DNA from: Hyphomicrobiales bacterium
Lineage (GTDB): Bacteria > Pseudomonadota > Alphaproteobacteria > Rhizobiales > Rhizobiaceae
Reading direction: 5' to 3'
Length of the DNA: 64,000 nucleotides
NCBI GenBank assembly: GCA_900470195.1
Contig: UEIJ01000001.1
Location: 248,001 to 312,000 of the forward strand
Position 1 is the stretch's first letter. Every line of letters starts with the position of its first letter. The translations under genes were made by a program, and so were the position numbers. Under the pieces are notes generated by a model that made no database searches, had not been told where the DNA came from, and worked only from the letters and a program-made list of their open reading frames with translations. Below are positions 18,279 to 26,785 of this stretch, one piece after another.

Positions 18279-18924
18279 TCTTCTCTGGCGCTCCTTCTGG
18301 GAGACGATCATCATGACCGGCTTTTCGAGCCTGATTTCGCTCGTCGTCGGTCTGCCGCTCGCGCTCATCATGATCCTGACGGAACGTGGCGGCCTCGCCC
18401 AGAACCTGACGCTGAACACGATCCTCGGCGCAATAATCAACGGCTTCCGCTCGGTCCCGTTCATCATTCTGCTGGTGGCGCTCATTCCTGTCACGCGTTT
18501 CATCGTCGGAACCTCCATCGGCACTTGGGCCTCCATCGTGCCATTGTCCATCGCGGCAATCCCCTATTACGCCCGCATTGCGGAAGTATCGCTGCGTGAA
18601 GTGGACCACGGCCTCATTGAAGCCGCGCGCTCCATGGGTGCAAACCGCTGGACCATCGTGCGCGAAGTGCTGGTGCCCGAAGCTCTGCCCGGCATTATCG
18701 CGGGCTTCACGGTCACAATCATCACGCTTGTCGGTGCATCGGCGATGGCGGGCGCCATCGGCGCGGGCGGTCTTGGCGACCTTGCCATCCGCTACGGCTA
18801 TCAGCGCTTCGAGACGCAGATCATGATTGCGGTCGTGATCATCCTTATCATCATGGTTTGCGGCATCCAGTGGATCGGCGACCGGCTGGTGAACCGACTC
18901 GACAAGCGCAACCTGCGCGCCTGA
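18259..18924 (+). CDS. metI: Methionine importer permease MetI
   Basis: A 221-residue permease with about five membrane segments, starting MSQAMLDLLWRSFWETIIMT. CGGAGG lies nine bases upstream, inside metN, so the two are translationally coupled. The inner-membrane-component motif EAARSMGANRWTIVREVLVPEALPG (positions ~125-150) contacts MetN. Segment GASAMAGAIGAGGLGDLAIRYGYQRF is characteristic of MetI. Confidence 0.93.
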   Translation: MSQAMLDLLWRSFWETIIMTGFSSLISLVVGLPLALIMILTERGGLAQNLTLNTILGAIINGFRSVPFIILLVALIPVTRFIVGTSIGTWASIVPLSIAAIPYYARIAEVSLREVDHGLIEAARSMGANRWTIVREVLVPEALPGIIAGFTVTIITLVGASAMAGAIGAGGLGDLAIRYGYQRFETQIMIAVVIILIIMVCGIQWIGDRLVNRLDKRNLRA

Positions 18925-18965
18925 GAACATTCAGCGCTGCCGGACCGCAATATTCATCCGTGCTC

Positions 18966-19010
18966 GAGCATTTCCAGCAAAACCGCTTCGCATTTTTGCC
19001 GGGAATGCTC
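18966..19010. repeat. REP-like palindrome after metI
   Basis: GAGCATTTCC and GGGAATGCTC flank CCGCTTCGC-type sequence, forming a 45-base palindrome of the rhizobial kind (compare 38709-38765). It lies between convergent metI and the glycosyltransferase gene and touches the latter's stop codon, so it may act as a transcript end. Confidence 0.65.
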
Positions 19011-19999
19011 TACCGCCAAGGCAGATCTTTCAGGCGGTCCGGCAGTTCCATCTGACCGCTTAGAAAAAAATACTTCATCAATATGAGGAGAGATACGAGC
19101 TTCTCGTTCCGTTTATCGGAGAATACGGAGCAATAATCGTTGGCATTTTTGATTATTTCCTCCGCCGCAAACGGGTATTTATTATAATATTCGATTTTTT
19201 CGGGCAGATCAGAGAAATCATCGTTCAGCAGAACGAAATGAAACCCCGGTACAAGCCAACCCTCCATAAACCATGTCTCGTAGATGCATTTCGGCATCAT
19301 GCACAGGGATTTACTGGCCATGATCCATTTCAGGTTTGTCGCAACATCTATTCCTTCGACGGACACGATATAGCGATATTGAAGCTGCTCCCTCAGCGAC
19401 AACCAGGGCTTGATATATTTTTCCGGAAGATTGCCGTTTACGAAGCCGATATCGCACGAGGGATGATCGTGGAAGCCCTCAACGAGCTGCCGTCTTTTGA
19501 CATTGTTATCCCTTCCCCGCCACACGGCGCTCGGCAGTTTGGCGCGAAAATCCAGCCGGTCCTTTATGGTATAATAATGCCGAAACTTATCCAGATTCAG
19601 GATAACAGAATTCGAATTATCGCCGTTGATGGGCCTGCTCTTCACAATAGCCGGTACTGACGGAATATCCGTAACATCGCCAAAAATATAGGAAAGTCCC
19701 ACCCCCCTCGCAAAATACCGAAAGTATTCCTTCAGATCGTAGTAATACATACTGCCAAATTTATCTATCCCGCTCAAAGAAACCGGATTAGATAAAACGA
19801 ATCTTGAGCTTAATTTATTATAATAATTTACCCGAGCAAAGCTAAGGTTTATTTCCTCCATCGAGAAGGAATTTATAGCCGAATTAAAATTACAATGGAA
19901 TATACGTGGAGTAAAACTATCTAAAGCAACTCCACAAACATAATATTGCAACCTGCGGAAAAGTCGCATAGTAAATCCAAATAAATATATCAATATCAA
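19010..19999 (-). CDS. Family-90 glycosyltransferase-like protein (LpsA/CAP10 type)
   Basis: The 329-residue product has the CAP10/lipopolysaccharide-A-protein pattern. AVWRGRDNNVKRRQLVEGF is followed by YRYIVSVEGIDVATNLKWIM and MPKCIYETWFMEGWLVPGFH, then LNDDFSDLPEKIEYY. Members transfer sugars in LPS core or capsule synthesis. The start is uncertain between MILIYLFGF and MRLFRRLQYY ten residues later. The gene is strikingly AT-rich against its GC-rich neighbours (for example TTATTATAATAATTTA near the 5' end), which suggests horizontal acquisition. It stands alone and is flanked by REP-like palindromes on both sides. The acceptor is unknown. Confidence 0.75.
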   Translation of the reverse strand: MILIYLFGFTMRLFRRLQYYVCGVALDSFTPRIFHCNFNSAINSFSMEEINLSFARVNYYNKLSSRFVLSNPVSLSGIDKFGSMYYYDLKEYFRYFARGVGLSYIFGDVTDIPSVPAIVKSRPINGDNSNSVILNLDKFRHYYTIKDRLDFRAKLPSAVWRGRDNNVKRRQLVEGFHDHPSCDIGFVNGNLPEKYIKPWLSLREQLQYRYIVSVEGIDVATNLKWIMASKSLCMMPKCIYETWFMEGWLVPGFHFVLLNDDFSDLPEKIEYYNKYPFAAEEIIKNANDYCSVFSDKRNEKLVSLLILMKYFFLSGQMELPDRLKDLPWR

Positions 20000-20342
20000 A
20001 ATACGTATAAATTATTCTCAAAGATTGTGTATTAATTAAGGCGCTATATTCTATTTACACGACCTGGAATTTTTATATTTACCTCCAATATATTGCCGCC
20101 AACTTGATGGAAATGACTGAAAATACTACCCGCCCAGCCCGGCGCGCCACAGGGGCTGCGCCGACATTACTAGAGCGCATCCCGAAAAGTGCGAAGCGGT
20201 TTTCGGAACAAGATGCGCGGAAAAACAAATGGATAGAGCGGTTCCGGCGACTCCGTTTCAAGCGGAGTCGCTCTAGATGCAATGTCCGTTGGAATGATAG
20301 CGCCCGGACGCTGCGACGACGAGAACCGCCGCTTTTCCGGCC
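20000..20342. other. AT-rich intergenic region upstream of the glycosyltransferase gene
   Basis: The first ~130 bases are AT-rich and presumably hold the promoter of the leftward glycosyltransferase gene. The rest is the bimodular repeat described separately. I see no gene here. Confidence 0.5.
20172..20276. repeat. Bimodular palindromic repeat (REP plus AGAGCG hairpin)
   Basis: The first module reads GAGCGCATCCCGAAAAGTGC through CGGTTTTCGG to GATGCGCGG. After AAAAACAAATGGAT comes a second hairpin with outer AGAGCG/CGCTCT and inner GACTCCG/CGGAGTC. The same two-part build occurs at 44702-44802 with a different inner stem. Confidence 0.65.
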
Positions 20343-20750
20343 TCAGCGCCTGCGCTCGCGGAAACCCGCTTCCAGCGTGTTTCCGTCGGGGTCGAAGACC
20401 AGCGCCGCGTAATAGCCCATCTCTTCCGGACCCTGATAGGCGGGGGCGCCGCTATCCCGGCCGCCTGCCTTGAGTGCTGCCTGATGGAACGCCTCCACCG
20501 CCTCGCGGCTTCCGGCGGTAAACATCAGGTGCAGGCGGTCGCCGGGCTTGTCCTCCCCGTCCCCAACTCCATCGGCGCTGCCGTGGATCCACAGAAACGG
20601 AACCGGCGCCCTCTCCCCGCCGCTGACGAAGAAGCCGCTGCCTGAACGGGCAATGACCTCCAGTCCAAGTTCGGGCATGCAGCTTTCGTAGAAAGAAAGG
20701 CTGCGATTGACGTTACGGGCTTTGAAACCGATGTGATCGAAGAGCGACAT
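20343..20750 (-). CDS. VOC (glyoxalase/bleomycin-resistance) family protein
   Basis: A 135-residue protein starting MSLFDHIGFKARNVNRSLSF. The DHIGFKARNVNRSLSFYE opening, RLHLMFTAGSREAVEAFH in the middle and YYAALVFDPDGNTLEAGFRE at the end give the beta-alpha-beta-beta-beta VOC fold. Likely metal ligands are His6, the histidine in RLHLMF and the glutamate in LEAGF. The substrate is not predictable. It is a single gene whose start lies 30 bases from the terminator of the TPR gene upstream. Confidence 0.85.
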   Translation of the reverse strand: MSLFDHIGFKARNVNRSLSFYESCMPELGLEVIARSGSGFFVSGGERAPVPFLWIHGSADGVGDGEDKPGDRLHLMFTAGSREAVEAFHQAALKAGGRDSGAPAYQGPEEMGYYAALVFDPDGNTLEAGFRERRR

Positions 20751-20783
20751 GTCATCGAATATATCGCGGCCAGTTATAAAGAA

Positions 20784-20815
20784 AAGCGGCGCTCTCCAAT
20801 TTGGAAAGCGCCGCT
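20784..20815 (-). terminator. Terminator of the TPR lipoprotein gene
   Basis: A long stem AGCGGCGCT/AGCGCCGCT with further pairing TCCAA/TTGGA, followed by TTTTCTTT on the minus strand, 31 bases after the stop codon. Confidence 0.85.
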
Positions 20816-20846
20816 ATCAATCTTCGGTACGCAGGTATACGGAAGG

Positions 20847-21707
20847 TTATCCGCGCGTCCGTGCCAACCCATCTTTCGCAGGCTGGTATTTCGGGTCAAG
20901 CTGCACGGCGCGTGAATAGGAATTCGCAGCCTTGGCCTTGTCACCATTGTGCTCATAGACCAGCGCCTGATTGGCCCAGCTTTCCGCCACGTTCTGGTCG
21001 AGCGTGATGGCGGTGTTGAAATCGTCGAAGGCGTTGTCATAGTCGCCCAGTGCCACATAGGAAATGCCGCGGCCGTTATAGGGCTCCGGCGCCGTGGAAT
21101 TGAGCGAGATTGCCTTGGAGAAATCCTCGATAGCCTGCTTGTGCTGGCCCTTCGCCTGATAGATCAGGCCGCGATTGTGATAGGCACGACCGTCCGTCGT
21201 CTGCAGGGAAATGGCCTGGTTGAAGTCGCTGAGCGCCTGATCGAGACGCCCGGCCTGACGATAGACATTGCCGCGGCCGATATAGGCGGCGTCATATTGC
21301 GGATTGAGCTGGATCGCCTTGCTGTAATCCTGCACTGCCTTGTTGTTGTCGCCCATATAGCGATAGACCAGCGCACGGTTGGAATAGGCCTGATAGAAGC
21401 TCGGATTAAGCGCAATCGCCTGATCGAAATCGCGCACCGCCTCCTTGTAACGCCCGGCTTTGCCATAGGCGGAACCGCGCACATTATAGCCTTCGGGATC
21501 GCGCGGATTGCTCTGGATGACGCTCGTCAGGGAGCTGATATTCTCGCTCGACCCTTGCGCCTTGTCCACCGTGCTCAGCGCTGTGGTGGTGCTCTGGCAA
21601 CCGGCAAGCGTCAGGGCCACAAGTGCGGCGGCAAGGACAAAGCCGCTTCGCCTCGTTCCGCCCAATGCCTCAATTCCCGAAACATTCATTTCAGACGATT
21701 GCATCAT
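20847..21707 (-). CDS. TPR-repeat lipoprotein
   Basis: The product is about 286 residues if it starts MMQSSEMNVSGIEALGG; starts 18 residues upstream or six downstream are also possible. A hydrophobic stretch FVLAAALVALTLAGC ends in a lipobox cysteine, so it should be a lipoprotein. Six consecutive tetratricopeptide repeats follow (for example AYSNRALVYRYMGDNNKAVQ, AYIGRGNVYRQAGRLDQALS, AYHNRGLIYQAKGQHKQAIE). The build recalls NlpI. TPRs mediate protein-protein contacts; the partner is unknown. It is transcribed alone with its own terminator. Confidence 0.85.
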   Translation of the reverse strand: MMQSSEMNVSGIEALGGTRRSGFVLAAALVALTLAGCQSTTTALSTVDKAQGSSENISSLTSVIQSNPRDPEGYNVRGSAYGKAGRYKEAVRDFDQAIALNPSFYQAYSNRALVYRYMGDNNKAVQDYSKAIQLNPQYDAAYIGRGNVYRQAGRLDQALSDFNQAISLQTTDGRAYHNRGLIYQAKGQHKQAIEDFSKAISLNSTAPEPYNGRGISYVALGDYDNAFDDFNTAITLDQNVAESWANQALVYEHNGDKAKAANSYSRAVQLDPKYQPAKDGLARTRG

Positions 21708-22177
21708 CTTCAAGCGTGTGGGCAACGACTGCATTCCTTTCAGCTCGCATAGGGGCGCCAAGACCCTTCTGCTTCTTCTCCATCCCGTGCCAGCCCGTTT
21801 TCAAGGGCTTGCTCATTCCGGACTACTTTGCCTGTTACGGTACTATACTGGCCTCAACCAGCAGATAAAAACAGCAAAAAGGCGACATTCTCTTAAGCTT
21901 GTTTTATCTCTGGATGGCGCGCTGGACAGGCGGATATCCCAATTATTTGTTTTTACACATAATGAGGCACGAGAAGTCCAGAAACTTTTCGTAACGCAGC
22001 ATTAAAAATCGCAGCCGGATAAACGGAATATGTCTGCCATGGCCATGTGGCCCTTCGTTTCACTCCGGAAACGAACACGCAAACCTGACGTCAAAACATG
22101 CAAAATCCGGCGCAGGCGGAAGCCGGCACCGGAAAGCAGAAAAGGCGCTGCTCGACAGCGCCTGATTTCAAAGTCGA
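21708..22177. other. Intergenic region between the TPR gene and rpsU
   Basis: About 470 bases hold no convincing gene. The right part contains the rpsU terminator. The left part is the leader/promoter of the TPR gene. Open frames here are short and lack ribosome sites. Confidence 0.5.
22144..22162 (-). terminator. Terminator of rpsU
   Basis: Stem GGCGCTG/CAGCGCC with a 5-base loop, followed on the minus strand by TTTTCTG, 15 bases after the rpsU stop. Confidence 0.8.
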
Positions 22178-22405
22178 TCAGCGAGCGCCTGGACGGCCGC
22201 CGACGAGGCCTTCACGCTGAGCGCGCTTGCGGGCCAGCTTGCGTGCGCGACGAACGGCTTCTGCCTTTTCGCGGGCGCGCTTTTCGGACGGCTTTTCATA
22301 GTGGCCGCGCATCTTCATTTCGCGGAAGATACCTTCGCGCTGCATCTTTTTCTTGAGAGCGCGGAGAGCCTGATCAACATTATTATCGCGGACGAGTACC
22401 TGCAC
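22178..22405 (-). CDS. rpsU: 30S ribosomal protein bS21
   Basis: A 75-residue basic protein starting at a GTG codon ([20 protein letters not shown]) and rich in Arg and Lys. The length and the C-terminal extension [15 protein letters not shown] are those of rhizobial bS21. A longer in-frame upstream extension has no similarity, so the GTG start is preferred. bS21 helps the 30S subunit engage mRNA. The gene is monocistronic with its own terminator. Confidence 0.93.
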   Translation of the reverse strand: MQVLVRDNNVDQALRALKKKMQREGIFREMKMRGHYEKPSEKRAREKAEAVRRARKLARKRAQREGLVGGRPGAR

Positions 22406-22760
22406 GTGTATTCCCGTATCGGTTAGAATTTCGGTTAAGCCTGAGGCCGTTAGGGGGTCTTTTAACGATTTCAGCCGGTCTGACCGGCCGATCAACGCCC
22501 AAAGGCTCCCAAGCTTCGCAACGGATACGCTGCAAATTGGTCGTGGCTATTACCAGAAAGAGCCCAGCCTGTCCATATCAAGATGCAACTTTGCCCACCG
22601 GCTTGCGCGAAATACCGGCTTGCGCACGATTTACTATGGCCGGAACCGCGCGAATAGGCTAAGCCGCACGCGTTTCCCGCATAAATCGGCCCCAATGGCT
22701 ACGCATAGCATTTTGCCACCAAACCGATAATAGCTCCTCTTATATTATCCGATTCTCCCT
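22406..22760. other. Intergenic region between rpsU and the hydrolase gene
   Basis: 355 bases with divergent promoters expected at both ends. A short direct repeat ACCGGCTTGCGC occurs twice 16-17 bases apart near 22597-22625. I see no gene or RNA I can support. Confidence 0.4.
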
Positions 22761-23957
22761 ATGCCCCTCCGCAAACGACTCGTCATCCAGTTCACAGGCT
22801 ATGAAGGCCTGCATCCCAAGGCCGTCCGCGTGCGCCATGCGCAGGCATTGAAGGATTTCGACCGCCTGTGGAACGCCAAGACCAGGCTGCCGCCCATGGT
22901 GGAAGAGCCTGACGATTGCGGCACGACCACGGCCGTCACCACGGGCAATGGCTGGCAAACGGAAACCGAGTTCTGCCAGTTTGGCACTGCGGATATTTTC
23001 GATGATTATGCCGCGCGCTCGACGCCAGGGCGCATGCTGACCGGCTTTCACGCCTTCATGAACATCCTCTTTACCGGAACGTTGTGGCGCTATCTGACGA
23101 CAAGCTGGCGTTTCGTCCTGTTTTTCCTGTGGCCCTTCCTGCTGTCGCTGGCGATTCTGGCCATCGCCGTCCTGCTCGCCTCCGCACCCGTCGCAACAGG
23201 CTTTTCCGCCCCGCATCTTCTCTGGTCGGTTCCGCTTGCCGCCTTTGTGGCCACGCTGCTCGTTCGCAAGCCCGGCGACCGGTTTTTCATGTCCTATCTG
23301 CTCGACGACTGGTCGGCGGCCTATGATCGCATTCATGGCCGCAATGAGAAGCTGAACCAGCGGCGCAAGGCTTTTGCCAAGGCGCTGAAGCGGAAAATCG
23401 AAGAAAGCCAGGCCGATGAAGTGATCGTCGTTGCGCATAGCCTCGGCACGGTTCCGGCCATGGAAGCGCTCGCCGACCTGCAGCGCGAGCGTCCCGATCT
23501 GTTAAAAAAACAGCCGGTTTCGCTGCTTGCCATCGGCTCATGCCTGATGATGATAGCGCTGCACTCCAAGGCAAAGTCACTGCGCGAGGATGTGCGCGTG
23601 GTGATCGAGGAAAGCCCCGTCCTCTGGTCGGAATTCCAGGTGCTGACCGACATCATCCACTTCTACGGCTCAGACCCGGCAAAGGTCCTCAAGCTGAAGA
23701 CAGCCAATCCGCCGCTCATCAACCGCATCCGCTTCAAGCATGTGCACAGCGAAAACCGCTACAAGCGCTCGAAAGGCAATTTCTTCCTGATGCATCTGCT
23801 TTACATGCGCGGGGCCGAGAAGAAGAATTTTTATGATTTCGGCATGTTCCTGCACGGCCCGTTCTTCTTCCGCGAGCTGATGACGGAGCACAAAGGAAAA
23901 GCCGCCCCTCTCGATGAAGAAGGACGGCTTCCGGATCAGTATCGCCAGGCAGCTTAA
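22761..23957 (+). CDS. Membrane-anchored alpha/beta-hydrolase-like protein
   Basis: A 398-residue protein starting MPLRKRLVIQFTGYEGLHPK. Two or three membrane segments lie around residues 115-180 (FVLFFLWPFLLSLAILAIAV and SVPLAAFVATLLV). The cytoplasmic part follows, with VIVVAHSLGTVPAMEALADL, a nucleophile elbow GxSxG-type (AHSLG). An extended C-terminal region carries FHFYG-like and HGPFFFRELM segments that may hold the acid and histidine, but I cannot place them. I do not recognise a named family; a lipase-like role is inference. It overlaps the convergent MaoC gene by four bases. Confidence 0.65.
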   Translation: MPLRKRLVIQFTGYEGLHPKAVRVRHAQALKDFDRLWNAKTRLPPMVEEPDDCGTTTAVTTGNGWQTETEFCQFGTADIFDDYAARSTPGRMLTGFHAFMNILFTGTLWRYLTTSWRFVLFFLWPFLLSLAILAIAVLLASAPVATGFSAPHLLWSVPLAAFVATLLVRKPGDRFFMSYLLDDWSAAYDRIHGRNEKLNQRRKAFAKALKRKIEESQADEVIVVAHSLGTVPAMEALADLQRERPDLLKKQPVSLLAIGSCLMMIALHSKAKSLREDVRVVIEESPVLWSEFQVLTDIIHFYGSDPAKVLKLKTANPPLINRIRFKHVHSENRYKRSKGNFFLMHLLYMRGAEKKNFYDFGMFLHGPFFFRELMTEHKGKAAPLDEEGRLPDQYRQAA

Positions 23958-24430
23958 TTAGCCGGCGGCTCCACGACGGCAATGGTGAGCCAGGTGGCCG
24001 TCAGCGCAGGCTTCAGCGAGTTCTCGATTTCGAGCGTCACATCATAGTGATTGACCACGCGGCCCGATGGGCGAATGTCGGCATCCGCCAGCTTGAAACG
24101 GGCGCGCACGCGGGAGCCTGTCTTGACCGGCGACAGGAAGCGCAGCTTGTCGAAGCCGTAATTGATGCCCATCGTGGCACCTTCCAGCATCGGCAGCGCT
24201 TCATAGGCCAGCGTGGAAAGCAGAGACAGCGTCAGGAAGCCATGCGCAATAGTGCCGCCGAACGGCGTTTCCTTGGCGGCGCGTTCCGGATCGACATGGA
24301 TGAACTGGTGATCGTCGGTCGCATCCGCGAACTGGTTGATCATTTCCTGCGTGACTTCGCGCCACTCGGAACATCCGATTTCCGTGCCGATTGCTTCGCG
24401 CAACTGGTCGAGCGTGATTGCGTCTTTCAT
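23954..24430 (-). CDS. MaoC-like (R)-specific enoyl hydratase family protein
   Basis: A 158-residue hot-dog-fold protein starting MKDAITLDQLREAIGTEIGC. The hydratase signature ADATDDHQFIHVDPERA places the catalytic pair at Asp40 and His45, and the following GGTIAHGFLTLSLLS is also typical. These enzymes hydrate 2-enoyl-CoA to (R)-3-hydroxyacyl-CoA, in fatty-acid or polyhydroxyalkanoate metabolism. It is monocistronic and convergent with the hydrolase gene. Its substrate chain length cannot be read. Confidence 0.9.
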   Translation of the reverse strand: MKDAITLDQLREAIGTEIGCSEWREVTQEMINQFADATDDHQFIHVDPERAAKETPFGGTIAHGFLTLSLLSTLAYEALPMLEGATMGINYGFDKLRFLSPVKTGSRVRARFKLADADIRPSGRVVNHYDVTLEIENSLKPALTATWLTIAVVEPPAN

Positions 24431-24483
24431 TCGCTGGCTATCCTGCTGATGTGATTTGCCTTGTGTCTAACCAATAAAGTCTG

Positions 24484-24625
24484 GTGTCTGAATCAAAAAG
24501 TGGCCTACCTTGGCGAAAATGGTGATTTCGAGAACCGGAACACAATATACTTAAATGTACAATGAGCCCCGGAAGCGCAGAAATTGCCATTTGCAGTCCG
24601 GCATATCGAATTTTGGATCAGACAC
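24484..24625. repeat. ~141-bp intergenic element with inverted ends, copy 2
   Basis: Starts GTGTCTGAATCAAAAAG and ends TTTTGGATCAGACAC, with the same internal blocks as the copy at 17013-17153. Its right end abuts the stop codon of the HAD phosphatase gene directly, so it may also serve as that gene's transcript end. Confidence 0.7.
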
Positions 24626-25297
24626 TTAGGCGGCAACCAGAATTTCCCGTGCAATATCGTTCCAATGCGAGAAAACCTGATGCGCGCCCTTGCCCGCCAG
24701 TTTTTCTGCATGGCCCTCATAGGTGTGTCCGCCGCCCGTATAACCGAATGCCGTCATGCCCGCGGCAAGGGCACCTTCGACGCCAAAAGGCGAATCCTCG
24801 ATCACCACGCAACGCGCCGGATCAACGCCCATCTTGTCGGCGGCGAACAGGAACAGGTCCGGCGCAGGCTTGCCGCGCTTGACCATGCTGGATGAAAAGA
24901 CCGCATCGCCGAAATAGTGGCTGATGCCGGTCTTCTCAAGGCTGAACGCGATGCGTTCCGGTTGCGAGGATGATGCAACGCAGCGCCTCTGCGGCAGTTC
25001 GCGCAGGAAATCGGCAATGCCGACGGTCGGCTGCAATGCTTCTGCAAACAGGATTTTCGTTTCTGGCCAGAACTGGCTCGTGGCCTCCTCCGGCAGACGA
25101 TGCCCGGTCATCTCCTCGATCATCTTCATGATATCGGCCTGCTTCATGCCGATGCCCTTGGCGACCGTCCCTTCCGGCAGCTTCATGCCGTGATTGGCAT
25201 AGACCTGCTCGAATGCAAGGCAGGAAAGCGGCTCGCTGTCGACGAGAACGCCGTCGCAATCGAAGATCACGAGATCGAAGGGGGATACGCTGCTCAT
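24626..25297 (-). CDS. HAD-superfamily phosphatase (beta-phosphoglucomutase/sugar phosphatase-like)
   Basis: A 223-residue protein starting MSSVSPFDLVIFDCDGVLVD. The nucleophile and acid/base are Asp13 and Asp15 in FDCDGVLVDSEP. The second motif serine lies in RCVASSSQPERI, the lysine in VKRGKPAPDLF and the acidic pair in VVIEDSPFGVEGALAAGM. It has a helical cap and is a subfamily IA phosphatase of small phosphometabolites. Its stop codon is immediately adjacent to the repeat at 24484-24625. Divergent from the SAF-domain dehydrogenase. Confidence 0.88.
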   Translation of the reverse strand: MSSVSPFDLVIFDCDGVLVDSEPLSCLAFEQVYANHGMKLPEGTVAKGIGMKQADIMKMIEEMTGHRLPEEATSQFWPETKILFAEALQPTVGIADFLRELPQRRCVASSSQPERIAFSLEKTGISHYFGDAVFSSSMVKRGKPAPDLFLFAADKMGVDPARCVVIEDSPFGVEGALAAGMTAFGYTGGGHTYEGHAEKLAGKGAHQVFSHWNDIAREILVAA

Positions 25298-25364
25298 TTT
25301 GGCTCCAGTTGCCCTATAAAGGGATGCCCATTTTGTCGCGCAGTTTGGGGGTGCGCGCCTGTCG

Positions 25365-25410
25365 GTGTTGATATAGAGACTGTTCGTCTATTACGCACCT
25401 ATATCAACAC
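25365..25410. promoter_or_regulatory. Perfect 12-bp inverted repeat upstream of the SAF dehydrogenase
   Basis: GTGTTGATATAG and CTATATCAACAC are perfect inverted repeats separated by 22 bases. They lie between the divergent HAD phosphatase and dehydrogenase genes, ending 55 bases before the latter's ATG. Their position and symmetry fit an operator; the regulator is unknown. Confidence 0.6.
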
Positions 25411-25465
25411 AAGCGTGACAAAATTACCCCGCTTGCTGGGTTCTGACATTTTGCGGAGATTTTTC

Positions 25466-26782
25466 ATGACGACAAATGTGGCACTGGTTGGACTGGCGCG
25501 CGATCTCGCTGCGCGGGCTGAAACCGGCAAGCCGATCCGCATCGGTCTTATCGGCGCTGGCGAGATGGGCACCGACATCGTAACCCAGGTGGCGCGCATG
25601 CAGGGGATCGAAGTTGGCGCCCTTTCCGCCCGCAGGCTGCCGAATACCTTCAAGGCTGTCCGCACCGCCTATGGCGACGAGGACAACGCGCAAGAAGCCA
25701 CCACCGAATCCGCGATGACCCGCGCCATTGAGAGCGGCAAGATCGCCGTCACCGACGACAATGACCTCATTCTTTCCAATCCGCTGCTCGACGTCATCAT
25801 CGATGCGACCGGAATCCCCGAAGTCGGAGCACAGACCGGAATCAAAGCCATTCAGAATGGCAAGCATCTCGTCATGATGAATGTCGAGGCGGATGTCACC
25901 ATCGGCCCTTACCTCAAGGCCGAGGCCGACAAGCAGGGCGTGATCTATTCGCTGGGCGCGGGCGACGAGCCTTCCTCCTGCATGGAACTGATCGAATTCG
26001 TTTCCGCCATGGGCCACAAGGTCGTGGCTGCTGGCAAGGGCAAGAACAATCCGCTCAATTTCGACGCGATTCCCGACGACTATCAGGAAGAGGCCGACCG
26101 CCGAAACATGAATGTCCGCCTGCTGGTGGAATTTGTCGACGGCTCCAAGACGATGGTCGAAATGGCGGCGATTGCCAACGCCACCGGCCTTGTGCCGGAT
26201 ATAGCAGGCATGCACGGCCCCAAGGCCGCAATCGACGAACTGAACCGCACCCTGATCCCGAAGGAAGACGGTGGCGTTCTCAACAAAACCGGCGTGGTCG
26301 ATTACTCCATCGGGCGCGGCGTGTCGCCGGGCGTCTTCGTCATTGCCAAGATGGAACACCCTCGCCTCGTGGAACGCCTTGAAGACCTGAAAATGGGCAA
26401 AGGTCCCTATTTCACCTTCCACCGCCCGTTCCACCTCACCTCGCTGGAAGTGCCGCTGACGGTTGCCCGGGTCGTGCTGCACGGCAAGACCGACATGGTG
26501 CCGCTACCGAAGCCTGTGGCGGAAGTGTGCGCCGTCGCCAAGAAGGATTTGCAGCCCGGCGATCATCTGGATGCCATCGGCCAATATTGCTACCGCTCGT
26601 GGATCATGACGACACCGGAAGCCCGTGCGGCCAAGGCCATCCCCTGCGGCTTGCTGCAGAACGGCACGGTCATCGCGCCGATCAAAAAGGGCGAACTCAT
26701 CACTTATGCCAATGCCGCCCCGCAGCCCGGCTCGAAGATAGCCGAACTGCGGGCCTTGCAGGACAAGATGATTTACGGCTGA
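25466..26782 (+). CDS. NAD(P)-binding oxidoreductase with C-terminal SAF domain
   Basis: A 438-residue protein starting MTTNVALVGLARDLAARAET with GCGGAG upstream. The nucleotide-binding motif is IGLIGAGEMGTDIVTQVARM, in a homoserine-dehydrogenase-like Rossmann fold with DATGIPEVGAQTGIKAIQNG. The C-terminal ~80 residues (KKDLQPGDHLDAIGQYCYRS and GLLQNGTVIAPIKKGELITY) form an SAF domain as in sugar-acid dehydratases and sialate synthases. Relatives work in sugar-acid or polyol catabolism, but the substrate is unknown. A 12-bp perfect dyad precedes it. A near-identical copy of its last 40 bases lies at 27625-27664. Confidence 0.75.
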   Translation: MTTNVALVGLARDLAARAETGKPIRIGLIGAGEMGTDIVTQVARMQGIEVGALSARRLPNTFKAVRTAYGDEDNAQEATTESAMTRAIESGKIAVTDDNDLILSNPLLDVIIDATGIPEVGAQTGIKAIQNGKHLVMMNVEADVTIGPYLKAEADKQGVIYSLGAGDEPSSCMELIEFVSAMGHKVVAAGKGKNNPLNFDAIPDDYQEEADRRNMNVRLLVEFVDGSKTMVEMAAIANATGLVPDIAGMHGPKAAIDELNRTLIPKEDGGVLNKTGVVDYSIGRGVSPGVFVIAKMEHPRLVERLEDLKMGKGPYFTFHRPFHLTSLEVPLTVARVVLHGKTDMVPLPKPVAEVCAVAKKDLQPGDHLDAIGQYCYRSWIMTTPEARAAKAIPCGLLQNGTVIAPIKKGELITYANAAPQPGSKIAELRALQDKMIYG

Positions 26783-26785
26783 ACT

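Noticed and set aside
22406-22495. Upstream in-frame extension of rpsU by 30 residues
   Set aside because: The extension has no similarity to bS21, and the GTG start gives the exact family length.
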